In this document: positions 7,495 to 15,785 of the stretch, piece by piece
Numbering within the stretch: position 1 is the stretch's first letter
Layout: every line of letters begins with the position of its first letter
Made by a program: the position numbers and the translations under genes
The notes under the pieces: model-generated
Seen by the model: only the letters and a program-made list of their open reading frames with translations
Told to the model about the DNA's origin: nothing
The model's database searches: none
Assembly (NCBI GenBank): GCA_963798455.1
Contig: CAWCTD010000004.1
Coordinates: forward strand, 806,001 to 870,000
Direction of reading: 5' to 3'
DNA from: CAWCTD01 sp963798455
GTDB lineage: Bacteria; Acidobacteriota; Terriglobia; Bryobacterales; Bryobacteraceae
Length of the DNA stretch: 64,000 nucleotides

Positions 7495-8735
7495 ATGAGA
7501 TTGAAGGCTGCTCACGCGACAAGCCTGGAGCGCAGGCGCTTCAAGGCAGAGCTTCAGCTCAAGGATCGCGCGCTCGCGGCGGCCGCTGAGGGCATCGCGA
7601 TCGCCGACGCCCGCCTGCCAGACAATCCCCTGATATACGCCAATGCCGGCTTTGAGAGGCTCACGGGGTATTCGGCGGACGAAGTGATGGGGCGCAATTG
7701 CCGGTTTCTGCAAGGTGCCGAGACCGATGGAGAGACGTTGGGCAATCTGCGAGCGGCGCTTCGCGAACAGCGGGAAGTCACGGTGCAACTCCTCAACTAC
7801 CGTAAGGACGGGACCACGTTCTGGAACCGTCTCTCGATCACACCGGTGCGCGATCCCTCCGGCGCCGTGACACATTTCATCGCCGTGCAGTCGGATGTGA
7901 CCACCGAGAAGCACGCGCAGGACGCGCTCCTAAGAGCCAACGAACAACTGGAGGCCGCCAATCGCAGCGTCAGGCAGGACCTTGACGCAGCCGCCGCTGT
8001 GCAGCGCTCACTGCTGCCGGCTGTGCTGCCGGAGATTCCCGGCATCCGATTTGCGTGGAAGTTTTCCCCCTGCCAGGAACTGGCGGTGACTTTCTCAACG
8101 TCCTTCCGCTCGACAACCACCACGTCGGTCTTTACATTCTGGACGTCTCCGGACACGGTGTTGCGGCCGCGCTCCTTTCCGTGACGCTGAGCCATTTCCT
8201 GTCCCCAGTGGCCGATCGCTCCTTTCTGTATCGGGCCGTGCCTGAAAGTCCGGGCACGTATCGCGTCGCTCCACCATCGGAGGTGGTTGCGCGGTTGAAT
8301 CAGCACTTCAGGAGCGGTCCCCAGACAATGCAGTACTTCACAATGGTTTACGGAGTGCTTGATCTGGCGACGCGTGACCTTTGCTACTTGACGGCCGGGC
8401 ATCCCGGACCGGTGCAGGTACGCCGCAGCGCAGCTCCGATAGTCCTGGAATCGGGCGGTCTGCCCGTCGGCCTGCTCCCAGGGGCAAGTTATGAGGAGCG
8501 GGCAGTGAGGCTTGAACCAGGAGACCGTCTGCATTTCGCCACGGACGGGCTCACGGAGGCGGAGAACACCGCCGGGCAGGATTTCGGTGCAGAGAAGTTG
8601 CTGGAAGCCTACGATCAGAATCGGCACCGGCCACTCGATGAGAGCCTCACGGCAGTGATTGCGGGCGCCGAAGAGTGGTGTGCGCCAGCACAGCTCGCCG
8701 ACGACGTGGCCATGCTCGCAATCGAATGTCAGTGA
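7495..8735 (+). pseudogene. LOV-domain SpoIIE/RsbU-type serine phosphatase, interrupted by one frameshift
   Basis: Two overlapping frames together encode a full PAS/LOV-phosphatase. The first (from the ATG at 7495) has a canonical LOV photosensor: GRNCRFLQG with the flavin-adduct cysteine at residue 69, then NYRKDGTTFWN and the strand ending IAVQSDVT. A linker helix (LRANEQLEAANRSVRQDL) and AVQRSLLP start the PP2C-like SpoIIE domain. The frame is lost inside TGGCGGTGAC (8081-8090), where one extra G would restore ELAGDFLNVLPL. The second frame continues with LDVSGHG, LTAGHPGP, ATDGLTEAE and LADDVAMLAIE, keeping the metal-binding aspartates. Such proteins control anti-sigma factor antagonists, here probably in response to blue light. 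The shift may be a real mutation or a sequencing error. Confidence 0.82.
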
Positions 8736-8931
8736 TAGTGCGAGCACCATGGGCGATGTCGGCGCGACCAGGAACGTCGACTGGTGTGACAAAGCGAGGT
8801 GCGGTGCGGGGACGAGACTGCGTGCCTGGCCTTCGCCCCCCGGGCCTACGGGGTGTCAGCAACGTGCCACGCAGCCCGCAGCCTCGGGCAGCTGCCGGTG
8901 GAACTCCAGCAAATCAGACCTGATTATCCGA

Positions 8932-9020
8932 CCGTAGTAGGATCGTAATGAGACTAGCGTTTGTTGAGTTCTATGCGTTTTATGAGCTTTTAGAATCAAT
9001 AAGTTGCGTGTTTTCAATGC
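8932..9020. repeat. Candidate arm-type repeats, right end of segment I
   Basis: CGTAGTAGGATCGTA (8933-8947) is a direct copy, with one difference, of 2077-2091. The bases 9001-9020 carry the ATTGAAAACAC element in inverted orientation relative to the copies at 1904 and 1968. The pairing of both elements across segment I supports the proposed boundaries. Confidence 0.4.
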
Positions 9021-9026
9021 GGCCTT

Positions 9027-9053
9027 TGGGTTCGAATCCCACCCTCACCGCCA
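9027..9053 (+). repeat. tRNA-Ser 3'-end scar (attR of segment I)
   Basis: An exact 27-base copy of 1874-1900, including the CCA, with no tRNA 5' half in front of it. It cannot form a tRNA; it is what an integration at the tRNA gene leaves at the distal side. Confidence 0.8.
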
Positions 9054-9291
9054 AGTCGTTTGTAATCAATTATTTTAGAACGTGTTGCGCTTCATCCCCT
9101 GCGTGTCTTGATGCCACTTCCATCGGGGGGAAGGTCACTCCCACAAGACCAGAGATTAGCCGAAACTCCTGGAATGCCTGGCCTAGAAAGAGAGAGAGGC
9201 TGGGCAAGACGCAAACCCCATCCGGTGATTGTCTCCCCGCCGAAGGAAAATTGTGCACTCCGGAGGGGCGGAGGTTCATCTAAATATTCAG

Positions 9292-9975
9292 ATGGGAACT
9301 TGGCTTGCAGTGAACCGAGCGTTGTTCCGCGGGCCAGCGGCCCTTCTATTCGCTCTCTTGGTTGTTGGAGGTGAAGCGATGCCAGCCAGCAGGGCTGCAT
9401 TCCCCGATCCAACTATTGATGTCAAATCCGCTTCGGGCAAACAGACGGCCGTCTTGGCAGGCGGCTGCTTCTGGTGTATGGAAGCCGTGTTCAAGATTAT
9501 GGATGGCGTCGACGACGTAATCTCCGGCTATTCTGGCGGCACCAAGGAGACGGCCAAGTACGACATCGTTTCCACCGGACTCACCGGACACGCTGAGGCC
9601 ATTCTCATCACCTACGATCCCGCCAAGACCTCTTATGGCCAATTGCTCAAGATCTTCTTTAGCGTGGCCCACGACCCCACCACGCTGAACCGCCAAGGCC
9701 CCGACGTTGGTTCCCAGTATCGCAGTGCCATCTTCTACGCCAACGAGGAGCAGAAGCGAGTCGCCGAAGCTTACATCAAGCAGATCAACTCTGCCCATGT
9801 CTTCGACAAACCGATAGTGACCCAGGTCGTTCCCCTTGACAAGTTTTATTCTGCCGAGGCCTATCACCAAGATTATGCTGCCCGGCACCGCTCAAATCCC
9901 TACATCGTGGGCGTCTCCGACCCCAAGGTCGAAAAGCTTCGAAAGATGTACCCCGGCTGTGTTCGCAGGAGGTGA
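9292..9975 (+). CDS. msrA: Peptide-methionine (S)-S-oxide reductase, exported
   Basis: The 227-residue protein is taken from the ATG at 9292. It has an N-terminal hydrophobic segment (ALLFALLVVGG) that should act as a signal peptide, so repair of oxidised methionine would take place in the periplasm. The MsrA active site GGCFWC is at residues 57-62, with Cys59 catalytic. Further family blocks are GYSGG, VSTGLTGHAE, FFSVAHDPTTLNRQGPDVGSQYRS and YHQDY. A C-terminal Cys (YPGC) may be the resolving residue. It stops 11 bases before egtB and heads the segment II operon, which links methionine sulfoxide repair with ergothioneine synthesis. Confidence 0.93.
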   Translation: MGTWLAVNRALFRGPAALLFALLVVGGEAMPASRAAFPDPTIDVKSASGKQTAVLAGGCFWCMEAVFKIMDGVDDVISGYSGGTKETAKYDIVSTGLTGHAEAILITYDPAKTSYGQLLKIFFSVAHDPTTLNRQGPDVGSQYRSAIFYANEEQKRVAEAYIKQINSAHVFDKPIVTQVVPLDKFYSAEAYHQDYAARHRSNPYIVGVSDPKVEKLRKMYPGCVRRR

Positions 9976-9986
9976 GACCAACTTCT

Positions 9987-11186
9987 ATGCCTACCAACTC
10001 AAACAAATCCAACTGGGAACTCGCTGCCGCCCTGCAATCGGCACGATCATGCACGGATGCCCTGTTTTCTCGGGTGCGACCGGACTCGCTGTATGAACGC
10101 CCAATTCCGGAGCGCCACCGTATTGTCTTCTACCTGGGGCATCTGGAGGCCTTTGATTGGAACCTGATCTGCCGCGGCCCCCTCGACATCCCCAGTTTCC
10201 AACCCAAGTTCGATGGGTTATTCGCTTTCGGGATTGACCCCGATTCGAGTGGCCTGCCACAAGACAAACCCGCTGACTGGCCGAGCTTGGAGGAAATCAA
10301 CGCGTACAACACTCACGTGCGCAATACACTCGACGGCGTTTTGGAAGAGGTCCCGCAAGAACTGCTGCACGTGGCGATTGAACATAGGTTGATGCACGCC
10401 GAGACCTTCGCCTACATGCTTCACAATCTCCCGTTTGACCGGAAGATAGGTCCGCGCGCCGCGCCTCACGGAAACGGCCGGCGATTGGAACCGGGCATGG
10501 TGGAGATCCCTGGCGGCAAGGCCGTATTAGGCCTGCAAAGGGGAGAGGCGTTCGGCTGGGACAACGAGTATCAGCGGCATAGCGTCGAGGTTGCTCCGTT
10601 CGCCATTGGCAAGTACAAGGTTACGAACGGAGAGTACCTGGCCTTTGTCGAGGCGGGCGCCACTGCTCCCTCATTCTGGGTGTCCCGCTCGGGCCGCTGG
10701 TTCTTTCGGGGGATGTTCGATGAGATTCCTCTGCCGCTCGATTGGCCGGTGTACGTCTCTCATGACCAGGCTGCAGAGTACGCAGCCTGGGCTGGGAAGC
10801 GCTTGCCCACGGAAGCCGAATTCCAGCGTGCCGCGTTCGGCTCCGGCGACGAAACCGGCCTGAGTCTCGACCCGGCTCGCGACAATTTCGATTTCCACGA
10901 CTGGGACCCCGTACCAGTCAGTTCGTCGCGCGAGAACCAGTTCGGGGTGGTTCAGTTGGTGGGCAATGGCTGGGAGTGGACTTCCACGGTGTTCCAGCCC
11001 TTTCCCGGCTTCGAACCATTTCCCTTCTACCCAGGCTACTCCGCGAATTTCTTCGATGGCCAACACTACGTGATGAAAGGCGCGTCGCAGAGAACAGCGG
11101 CGAAGCTGGTCAGGCCCACGTTTCGCAACTGGTTCCGGAGCTCGTATCCGTATGTCTACGCCACGTTTCGAGTAGCGGAGAGCTGA
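9987..11186 (+). CDS. egtB: Ergothioneine biosynthesis EgtB-type non-heme iron sulfoxide synthase
   Basis: The 399-residue protein begins at the ATG at 9987, which is preceded by AGGAGGTGAG; the GTG at 9972 is a less likely start. The N-terminal DinB-like helical domain supplies the iron triad: His52 (YLGHLEAFDW) and the HX3HXE motif HRLMHAE with His133 and His137. The C-terminal half is a formylglycine-generating-enzyme-like domain (VEIPGGKAVLG, GKYKVTNGEYLAF, WAGKRLPTEAEFQRAA, GNGWEWTSTVF). EgtB couples trimethylhistidine (hercynine) with a thiol donor, gamma-glutamylcysteine or cysteine, using oxygen. It is directly followed by egtD. No egtA, egtC or egtE is visible, as in many two-gene systems. 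Confidence 0.88.
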   Translation: MPTNSNKSNWELAAALQSARSCTDALFSRVRPDSLYERPIPERHRIVFYLGHLEAFDWNLICRGPLDIPSFQPKFDGLFAFGIDPDSSGLPQDKPADWPSLEEINAYNTHVRNTLDGVLEEVPQELLHVAIEHRLMHAETFAYMLHNLPFDRKIGPRAAPHGNGRRLEPGMVEIPGGKAVLGLQRGEAFGWDNEYQRHSVEVAPFAIGKYKVTNGEYLAFVEAGATAPSFWVSRSGRWFFRGMFDEIPLPLDWPVYVSHDQAAEYAAWAGKRLPTEAEFQRAAFGSGDETGLSLDPARDNFDFHDWDPVPVSSSRENQFGVVQLVGNGWEWTSTVFQPFPGFEPFPFYPGYSANFFDGQHYVMKGASQRTAAKLVRPTFRNWFRSSYPYVYATFRVAES

Positions 11187-12161
11187 ATGTCCGCGCAACC
11201 CTACGTGCCCCTGGCCCTCTCTGAATTTGCATCCGAGGTTCAGGCAGGACTGGCAACTGAGGGCCAGAAGACCCTGCCTTGCCGTTACTTCTATGACGAC
11301 GTCGGGACCGCTCTCTTCCAAGCGATCAGTCTGCTTCCCGAGTACGGCCTGACCCGCGCAGACGACCGCGTCATTCGAGTCAGCGCAGGGGAGCTGGCCG
11401 ATTTGCTTCGCGCGCCGGTGGCTGTTGTGGAGCTCGGTAGTGGGACCGGCTCCAAAACACGTCGGATTCTGGAGGCCCTGTCGAAGCGCGTTAGTGTCAC
11501 CTACTATCCGATCGACGTCTCTCTGACGGCCCTTCAATGCTGCCGCAGCGAACTCAGCGATGTTGCCGAGGTGGTGCCAGTGGAGGCTTCCTATCTGGAG
11601 GGTGTGACGCGAGCCGTCTCACTTCGTAAACCACGGGAGCAGATCTTGACATTGTTTCTCGGCAGCACCATCGGCAACTTCGAACGGACTGAAATGGTGC
11701 AGTTCATCCAGGAGGTTCGCGCGCGGCTTCGCCCCGGTGACGCGCTCTTGTTGGGTACGGACCTGGAGAAGTCCGAGTCCAGGATGACACTGGCCTACGA
11801 CGATCCGCTGGGAGTGACGGCGGCGTTCAACCTGAACCTCTTGGCACGGATCAATCGCGAACTGGGTGGAGACTTCGTCCTCCAGGAATTTGCGCACCAG
11901 GCTCTCTACAACAGCTCCGAACGGCGCATCGAGATGCACCTGCGGTCGCGCCGTGACCAGGAGGTGTTCGTCGGAGCGGCCGAAATCGCGGTTCGATTCC
12001 GGCGCGGAGAGACCATCTGGACGGAATCTTCCCATAAGTTCGAGCTCTCCGAGGTCAGGTCCCTGGCGGCAGCCAGTGGCTTCGACTGCGTGAGACAGTG
12101 GGTGGACCAAGAATGGCCTTTCGCAGAGAGTCTTCTGATGGCCCGTAGTACGCGAGTATGA
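11187..12161 (+). CDS. egtD: L-histidine N-alpha-methyltransferase
   Basis: The 324-residue SAM-dependent enzyme trimethylates histidine to hercynine, the substrate of EgtB. Diagnostic blocks are YFYDDVGTALFQAI and LPEYGLTRAD near residues 34-58, the SAM loop VELGSGTGSKT, FLGSTIGNF with the histidine-contacting Asn, and TLAYDDPLGVTAAFN with the conserved Tyr. The length is normal. Its ATG directly follows the egtB stop, and its own stop overlaps the ABC ATPase start (ATGA), so egtB, egtD and the transporter form one coupled operon. Confidence 0.93.
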   Translation: MSAQPYVPLALSEFASEVQAGLATEGQKTLPCRYFYDDVGTALFQAISLLPEYGLTRADDRVIRVSAGELADLLRAPVAVVELGSGTGSKTRRILEALSKRVSVTYYPIDVSLTALQCCRSELSDVAEVVPVEASYLEGVTRAVSLRKPREQILTLFLGSTIGNFERTEMVQFIQEVRARLRPGDALLLGTDLEKSESRMTLAYDDPLGVTAAFNLNLLARINRELGGDFVLQEFAHQALYNSSERRIEMHLRSRRDQEVFVGAAEIAVRFRRGETIWTESSHKFELSEVRSLAAASGFDCVRQWVDQEWPFAESLLMARSTRV

Positions 12162-12919
12162 GCCTCGATTCCGCAGCCAGTGAAGGGGAAGGTGCCATAC
12201 TGGCATTCCGGGATGTGTCGTACCGTGTTGGAAACCAGTGGATTCTGCGCGAGATCACACTGACAGTGGACCAGGGCGAGACCTTGGTCTTGCTGGGACG
12301 GAGCGGTGCGGGAAAGACCACGCTGCTCAAGATGGTTAACGGACTTGTAAGCCCGACAGAAGGTGAGGTGCGCTTTGAGGGCAAGGCAACCGGACACTGG
12401 GATCTTATCCGGCTTAGAAGGCGGATCGGGTATGTGATTCAGGACGTGGGCCTCTTCCCGCACCTGACAGTGGAAGATAACGTAGGGCTGGTGCCCCGGC
12501 TTGAGGAATGGGCTCCTGAGGCACTAAGAGCTCGCGTCGAACTGCTGCTGAGCTCGGTGGGACTCCCGCCGGATCAGTTCGCAGCTCGATACCCACGGAG
12601 TCTGTCGGGAGGGCAGAAGCAGCGCGTGGGGGTGGCGCGAGCGTTGGCAGCCGACCCGCCGTTGCTCCTGCTCGACGAACCATTCGGCGCTCTCGACCCG
12701 ATCATTCGCCTGGAACTTCAGCGGCAGTTCATCGCTCTCCGGAAGTCCTTTGGGAAGACCGCCGTCTTTGTAACACACGATGTACGCGAGGCCCTGGCGA
12801 TGGCGACGCGCATAGCGCTGCTGAAGGAGGGCCGGCTGGAACTTGTGGCAACGCCTCAGGAGTTTCTGGTATCCCGGCTTGACGAGGCACGCGCATTTCT
12901 GGCCTGCCTCGAAGATTAA
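12158..12919 (+). CDS. ABC transporter ATP-binding protein, OpuC/glycine-betaine type (candidate ergothioneine transporter ATPase)
   Basis: The 253-residue ATPase has Walker A GRSGAGKT (47-54), a Q-loop at VIQDVGLFPHLTVEDNV, signature LSGGQKQR, Walker B LLLLDEP and switch histidine in FVTHD. The C-terminal CBS domains found in osmoregulatory ProV/OpuA ATPases are absent. It couples ATP hydrolysis to uptake with the permease and binding protein that follow. The 4-base overlap with egtD suggests the substrate is ergothioneine or hercynine and not a betaine. EgtUV-type transporters of ergothioneine belong to this same OpuC-like family. That assignment is inference from context. Confidence 0.85.
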   Translation: MSLDSAASEGEGAILAFRDVSYRVGNQWILREITLTVDQGETLVLLGRSGAGKTTLLKMVNGLVSPTEGEVRFEGKATGHWDLIRLRRRIGYVIQDVGLFPHLTVEDNVGLVPRLEEWAPEALRARVELLLSSVGLPPDQFAARYPRSLSGGQKQRVGVARALAADPPLLLLDEPFGALDPIIRLELQRQFIALRKSFGKTAVFVTHDVREALAMATRIALLKEGRLELVATPQEFLVSRLDEARAFLACLED

Positions 12920-12928
12920 GGGGGCACG

Positions 12929-13546
12929 ATGGCACGATCTCTAGCCTCTGACGTTTTTGCGCTTACACTGGAGCACGTCTGGCTGGTACTCATTTCGGTC
13001 TCTTTGGCGGTCGCGCTGGCGGTGCCGGGCGGGCTCGTTTTGACCCGGCGCGCCAGGCTGCGACGTTGGCTGCTTGGCTTCGCCAACGTTGTGCAAACCA
13101 TCCCCAGCCTCGCGGTGTTCGGCTTCCTTATTCCGGTGCCTTTCATTGGCGGAATAGGAAAGCGCACCGCGATCGTTGCTTTGGTGCTATATGCGCTACT
13201 CCCTGTGCTGCGAAACACGCTGGTGGGGATCCTTGGGATTGATCCAGCGGTGCGTGAATCAGCCGTCGCCATGGGCATGACCGACTGGCAGCTTCTGTTC
13301 CAGGTGGAGATGCCGCTGGCGATCCCCATGATTTTGGCAGGCATACGCATCGCCACGGTCACTACCATCGGCACAGCCACCATAGCGGCGGTGATCGGCG
13401 GGGGCGGTTTGGGGGTTTTCATCTTTCGTGGAATCGCAATGGTGGATACGGCTCAGATCCTTGCCGGCGCGATCCCTGCTGCGGTTATGGCGTTACTGGC
13501 GGACGAGGCCTTGGGATGGGTCGAGCAAAGATTGTCGCCTGCCTGA
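12929..13546 (+). CDS. ABC transporter permease, OpuC/ProW type
   Basis: The 205-residue membrane protein has about five or six hydrophobic segments and the BPD-type coupling loop (DPAVRESAVAMGMTDWQLLFQVEMPLA region), then IAAVIGGGGLG. It forms the channel of the importer with the upstream ATPase. It starts 9 bases after the ATPase gene and overlaps the binding-protein gene by 31 bases. In described EgtU proteins the permease and binding domain are fused; here they are separate, overlapping genes. Confidence 0.85.
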   Translation: MARSLASDVFALTLEHVWLVLISVSLAVALAVPGGLVLTRRARLRRWLLGFANVVQTIPSLAVFGFLIPVPFIGGIGKRTAIVALVLYALLPVLRNTLVGILGIDPAVRESAVAMGMTDWQLLFQVEMPLAIPMILAGIRIATVTTIGTATIAAVIGGGGLGVFIFRGIAMVDTAQILAGAIPAAVMALLADEALGWVEQRLSPA

Positions 13547-14412
13547 TGCTGCTGCTGGCAATCGGGTGCTCCCGGCAGCCGCGGATCGTGGTCGGCTCCA
13601 AGAACTTCACCGAGCAGGTCATTCTGGGTGAGATCCTGGCGCAACAACTCGAGCGACGCACGCAATTTGTGGTGCAGCGCAAGTTTAATCTCGGCGGGAC
13701 GCTGCTGACACATGAGGCGCTCGTGAGCGGAGCACTGGACCTTTATCCTGAATACACGGGGACTGCGCTGACGGCGATTCTGAAAGAGAAGCCCTCGTCG
13801 GATGCAGACTCTGTCTTTCGCCGGGTGAAGGCGGCCTATCATGATCGCTGGCGCCTGACCTGGCTCCCGCCACTGGGATTCGCCAACACATTCGCCATGA
13901 CGGTTAGGGGGGAAACGGGTAGGGCGGAACAACTGAACACGATCTCCGACGCTGCGCGCTCACACCGGCCGTGGAGGCTGGGCGCGGGCTACGAGTTTCT
14001 CCAGCGACCCGACGGGCTTTCTGGACTTCTTCGAGCCTATGGGCTTCGGATCCAAGATTCGCCGGTAACCATGGACCTCGGGCTGCTGTATCAGGCGCTC
14101 GAGCACGACCAAGTCGACATGATTGCAGCCAACTCCACCGATGGCCTGCTGTCAGTGCTCGACGTTAGAGTTCTCACTGATGACCAGAAGTACTTCCCTC
14201 CGTACCAGTGCGCGGCCGTCGTCCGCGAAAGCACCCTGGCGGCATATCCGGATCTGAGAGCGGCGCTGGAGGAACTCTCGGGGCAGATTTCCGAGCCGGC
14301 AATGCGGAGGCTGAACTACGAGGTGGACGGGAAGCACCGTTCCGTGCCTGACGTTGCATCCGAATTCTTGAAGACATTTCCCGCGAGGAGGATGAAAAGT
14401 GGCGGAAAGTAA
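13516..14412 (+). CDS. Substrate-binding lipoprotein, glycine-betaine/OsmF-like family
   Basis: The 298-residue protein has a lipoprotein signal peptide ending in the lipobox LAIGC (Cys18), so it should be anchored at the membrane facing the periplasm. The mature part starts RIVVGSKNFTEQVILGEILAQ, the hallmark of the OpuAC/ProX-type binding proteins, with GGTLLTHEAL and LDLYPEYTGTALT following. These proteins bind quaternary ammonium compounds in an aromatic cage. Ergothioneine and hercynine carry a trimethylammonium group, so the fold fits a role in their uptake. It overlaps the permease gene by 31 bases and the DinB gene by 14. Confidence 0.85.
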   Translation: MGRAKIVACLMLLLAIGCSRQPRIVVGSKNFTEQVILGEILAQQLERRTQFVVQRKFNLGGTLLTHEALVSGALDLYPEYTGTALTAILKEKPSSDADSVFRRVKAAYHDRWRLTWLPPLGFANTFAMTVRGETGRAEQLNTISDAARSHRPWRLGAGYEFLQRPDGLSGLLRAYGLRIQDSPVTMDLGLLYQALEHDQVDMIAANSTDGLLSVLDVRVLTDDQKYFPPYQCAAVVRESTLAAYPDLRAALEELSGQISEPAMRRLNYEVDGKHRSVPDVASEFLKTFPARRMKSGGK

Positions 14413-14881
14413 TGCGCTTCGAAAACATCTGCTCTACCTGCTGGGTGGTGGTGGAGCTCACCTGGATTTTGACTCGGCGATCGCCCGCTGGCCTGCCAAG
14501 TTGCGTGGCAGTAAACCGAAGGGGCTGCCGCACACGGCTTGGCAGCTTCTCGAACATATGCGAATCGCGCAGTGGGACATTCTCGAATTCAGCCGCAACC
14601 CGAAACACGTCTCGCCCGAATGGCCGGCGGGTTACTGGCCCTCCACGGATGCTCCCCCTAACACTGGCGCCTGGAATAAGAGCGTCAGCGCCTTTCAGTC
14701 TGACTTGAAAGCGATGATGGGTCTGGTCAAGAGCCCTCGCCGGGACTTGTTCGCCAGGATTCCGCACGGTGAAGGTCAAACGATTCTTCGTGAGGCCCTG
14801 CTGTTGGCGGACCATAATGCCTACCACCTGGGCGAGTTGGTTTACTTGCGCCGCGCGCTGGGCGCCTGGCGGCGCAGCTAG
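14399..14881 (+). CDS. DinB-family protein (four-helix metal-binding fold)
   Basis: The 160-residue protein starts with GTG at 14399, overlapping the previous gene by 14 bases. It has the DinB histidines: HTAWQLLEH in the second helix and HNAYHLGE near the C-terminus, which would bind a divalent metal. DinB-like proteins include thiol-dependent transferases (bacillithiol or mycothiol S-transferases). Its place directly after an ergothioneine operon raises the possibility of an ergothioneine-dependent reaction, but no substrate can be read from the sequence. Confidence 0.75.
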   Translation: MAESNALRKHLLYLLGGGGAHLDFDSAIARWPAKLRGSKPKGLPHTAWQLLEHMRIAQWDILEFSRNPKHVSPEWPAGYWPSTDAPPNTGAWNKSVSAFQSDLKAMMGLVKSPRRDLFARIPHGEGQTILREALLLADHNAYHLGELVYLRRALGAWRRS

Positions 14882-14897
14882 TGCGAGGCTGAGTAGA

Positions 14898-15785
14898 ATG
14901 AGTGACTTACAGAATTGGCCGCCCTTGCCGTTGAACGAATGGCAGGATACGTACCGCACACTTCATATGTGGACCCAAATCGTAGGCAAGATCCGCATGA
15001 CCCTCTCCCCGCCCATGAATCACTGGTGGCACGTCACCCTATACGTCAACTCGCTCGGGCTCACCACGGGACCGGTGCCGTACCCGCCGGGCGTGTTCGA
15101 AATTCAGTTCGATTTCCAGAAGGATGCGGTCCGGATTTGCACCAGCGAGGGCGCGAGCGTTTGTCGGCCGCTCGTAGCGGAGTCGGTCGCCGGCCTTTAC
15201 GGCGGCATCATGGAGTCTTTGGCTTCGTTGGGAATCGCGGTGAAAATTAATACCACGCCCCAGGAGGTCGCTGACGCCGTGCCGTTCGACCGTGATTTCG
15301 CCAACTGCTCTTACGACGCCGAATACGCGCACCGATTTTGGCGCATCCTTGTTTCCACCTCCAAAGTGATGGAACAGTTTCGCGCGAAGTTCATCGGCAA
15401 GTGCAGTCCCGTGCACTTCTTTTGGGGCAGTTATGATCTGGCATGCACGCGTTTTTCGGGGCGGCTTGCGCTGCCGCGGCGGGGTGTTATCAGCGGTCCC
15501 GCCTACTCACACGAAGTCTGCAGCGCCGGCTTTTGGCCTGGCGGCGGTGCCGTGGACGGCCCGGCGTATTATTCTTACACCGTTCCGCAGCCCGCCGGCA
15601 TCGAAGAGGCGCAAGTGCGGCCTAGGGGCGCTGTGTGGAACTCACAGCTATCGGAGTTCATTCTGATGTATGACGACGTGCGCCATGCCGGTTCGCCCGA
15701 AAAAGCTTTACTCGAATTCCTGGAAAGCACGTACGACGCTGGAGCAGGTTTGGCCAAATGGGACCGTGCCAAATTGGAGCTATGA
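14898..15785 (+). CDS. DUF5996 family protein
   Basis: The 295-residue protein starts at the ATG at 14898, 16 bases after the DinB stop. The N-terminal LNEWQDTYRTLHMWTQIVGKIRM and the WWHVTLYVNSLGLTT block match DUF5996, with FWGSYDLACTRFSGR and a C-terminal FILMYDDVR region. The function of the family is unknown. No signal peptide or membrane segment is evident. The stop overlaps the start of the zinc-finger gene (ATGA). Confidence 0.75.
   Translation: MSDLQNWPPLPLNEWQDTYRTLHMWTQIVGKIRMTLSPPMNHWWHVTLYVNSLGLTTGPVPYPPGVFEIQFDFQKDAVRICTSEGASVCRPLVAESVAGLYGGIMESLASLGIAVKINTTPQEVADAVPFDRDFANCSYDAEYAHRFWRILVSTSKVMEQFRAKFIGKCSPVHFFWGSYDLACTRFSGRLALPRRGVISGPAYSHEVCSAGFWPGGGAVDGPAYYSYTVPQPAGIEEAQVRPRGAVWNSQLSEFILMYDDVRHAGSPEKALLEFLESTYDAGAGLAKWDRAKLEL

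Larger units (their letters stand above)
8736..9291. other. Non-coding junction between segments I and II
   Basis: There are no convincing genes in these 556 bases. They hold the right-end repeats of segment I, the tRNA-Ser 3' scar at 9027-9053 and the leader of msrA. The stretch 8935-9110 is locally AT-rich, like the left end at 1901-2090. Confidence 0.6.

Noticed and set aside
12158..14412. Plain osmoprotectant (glycine betaine) uptake system
   Set aside because: Not excluded, but overlap with egtD, lack of CBS domains on the ATPase and absence of other osmoregulatory genes make a thiol-related substrate the better reading.
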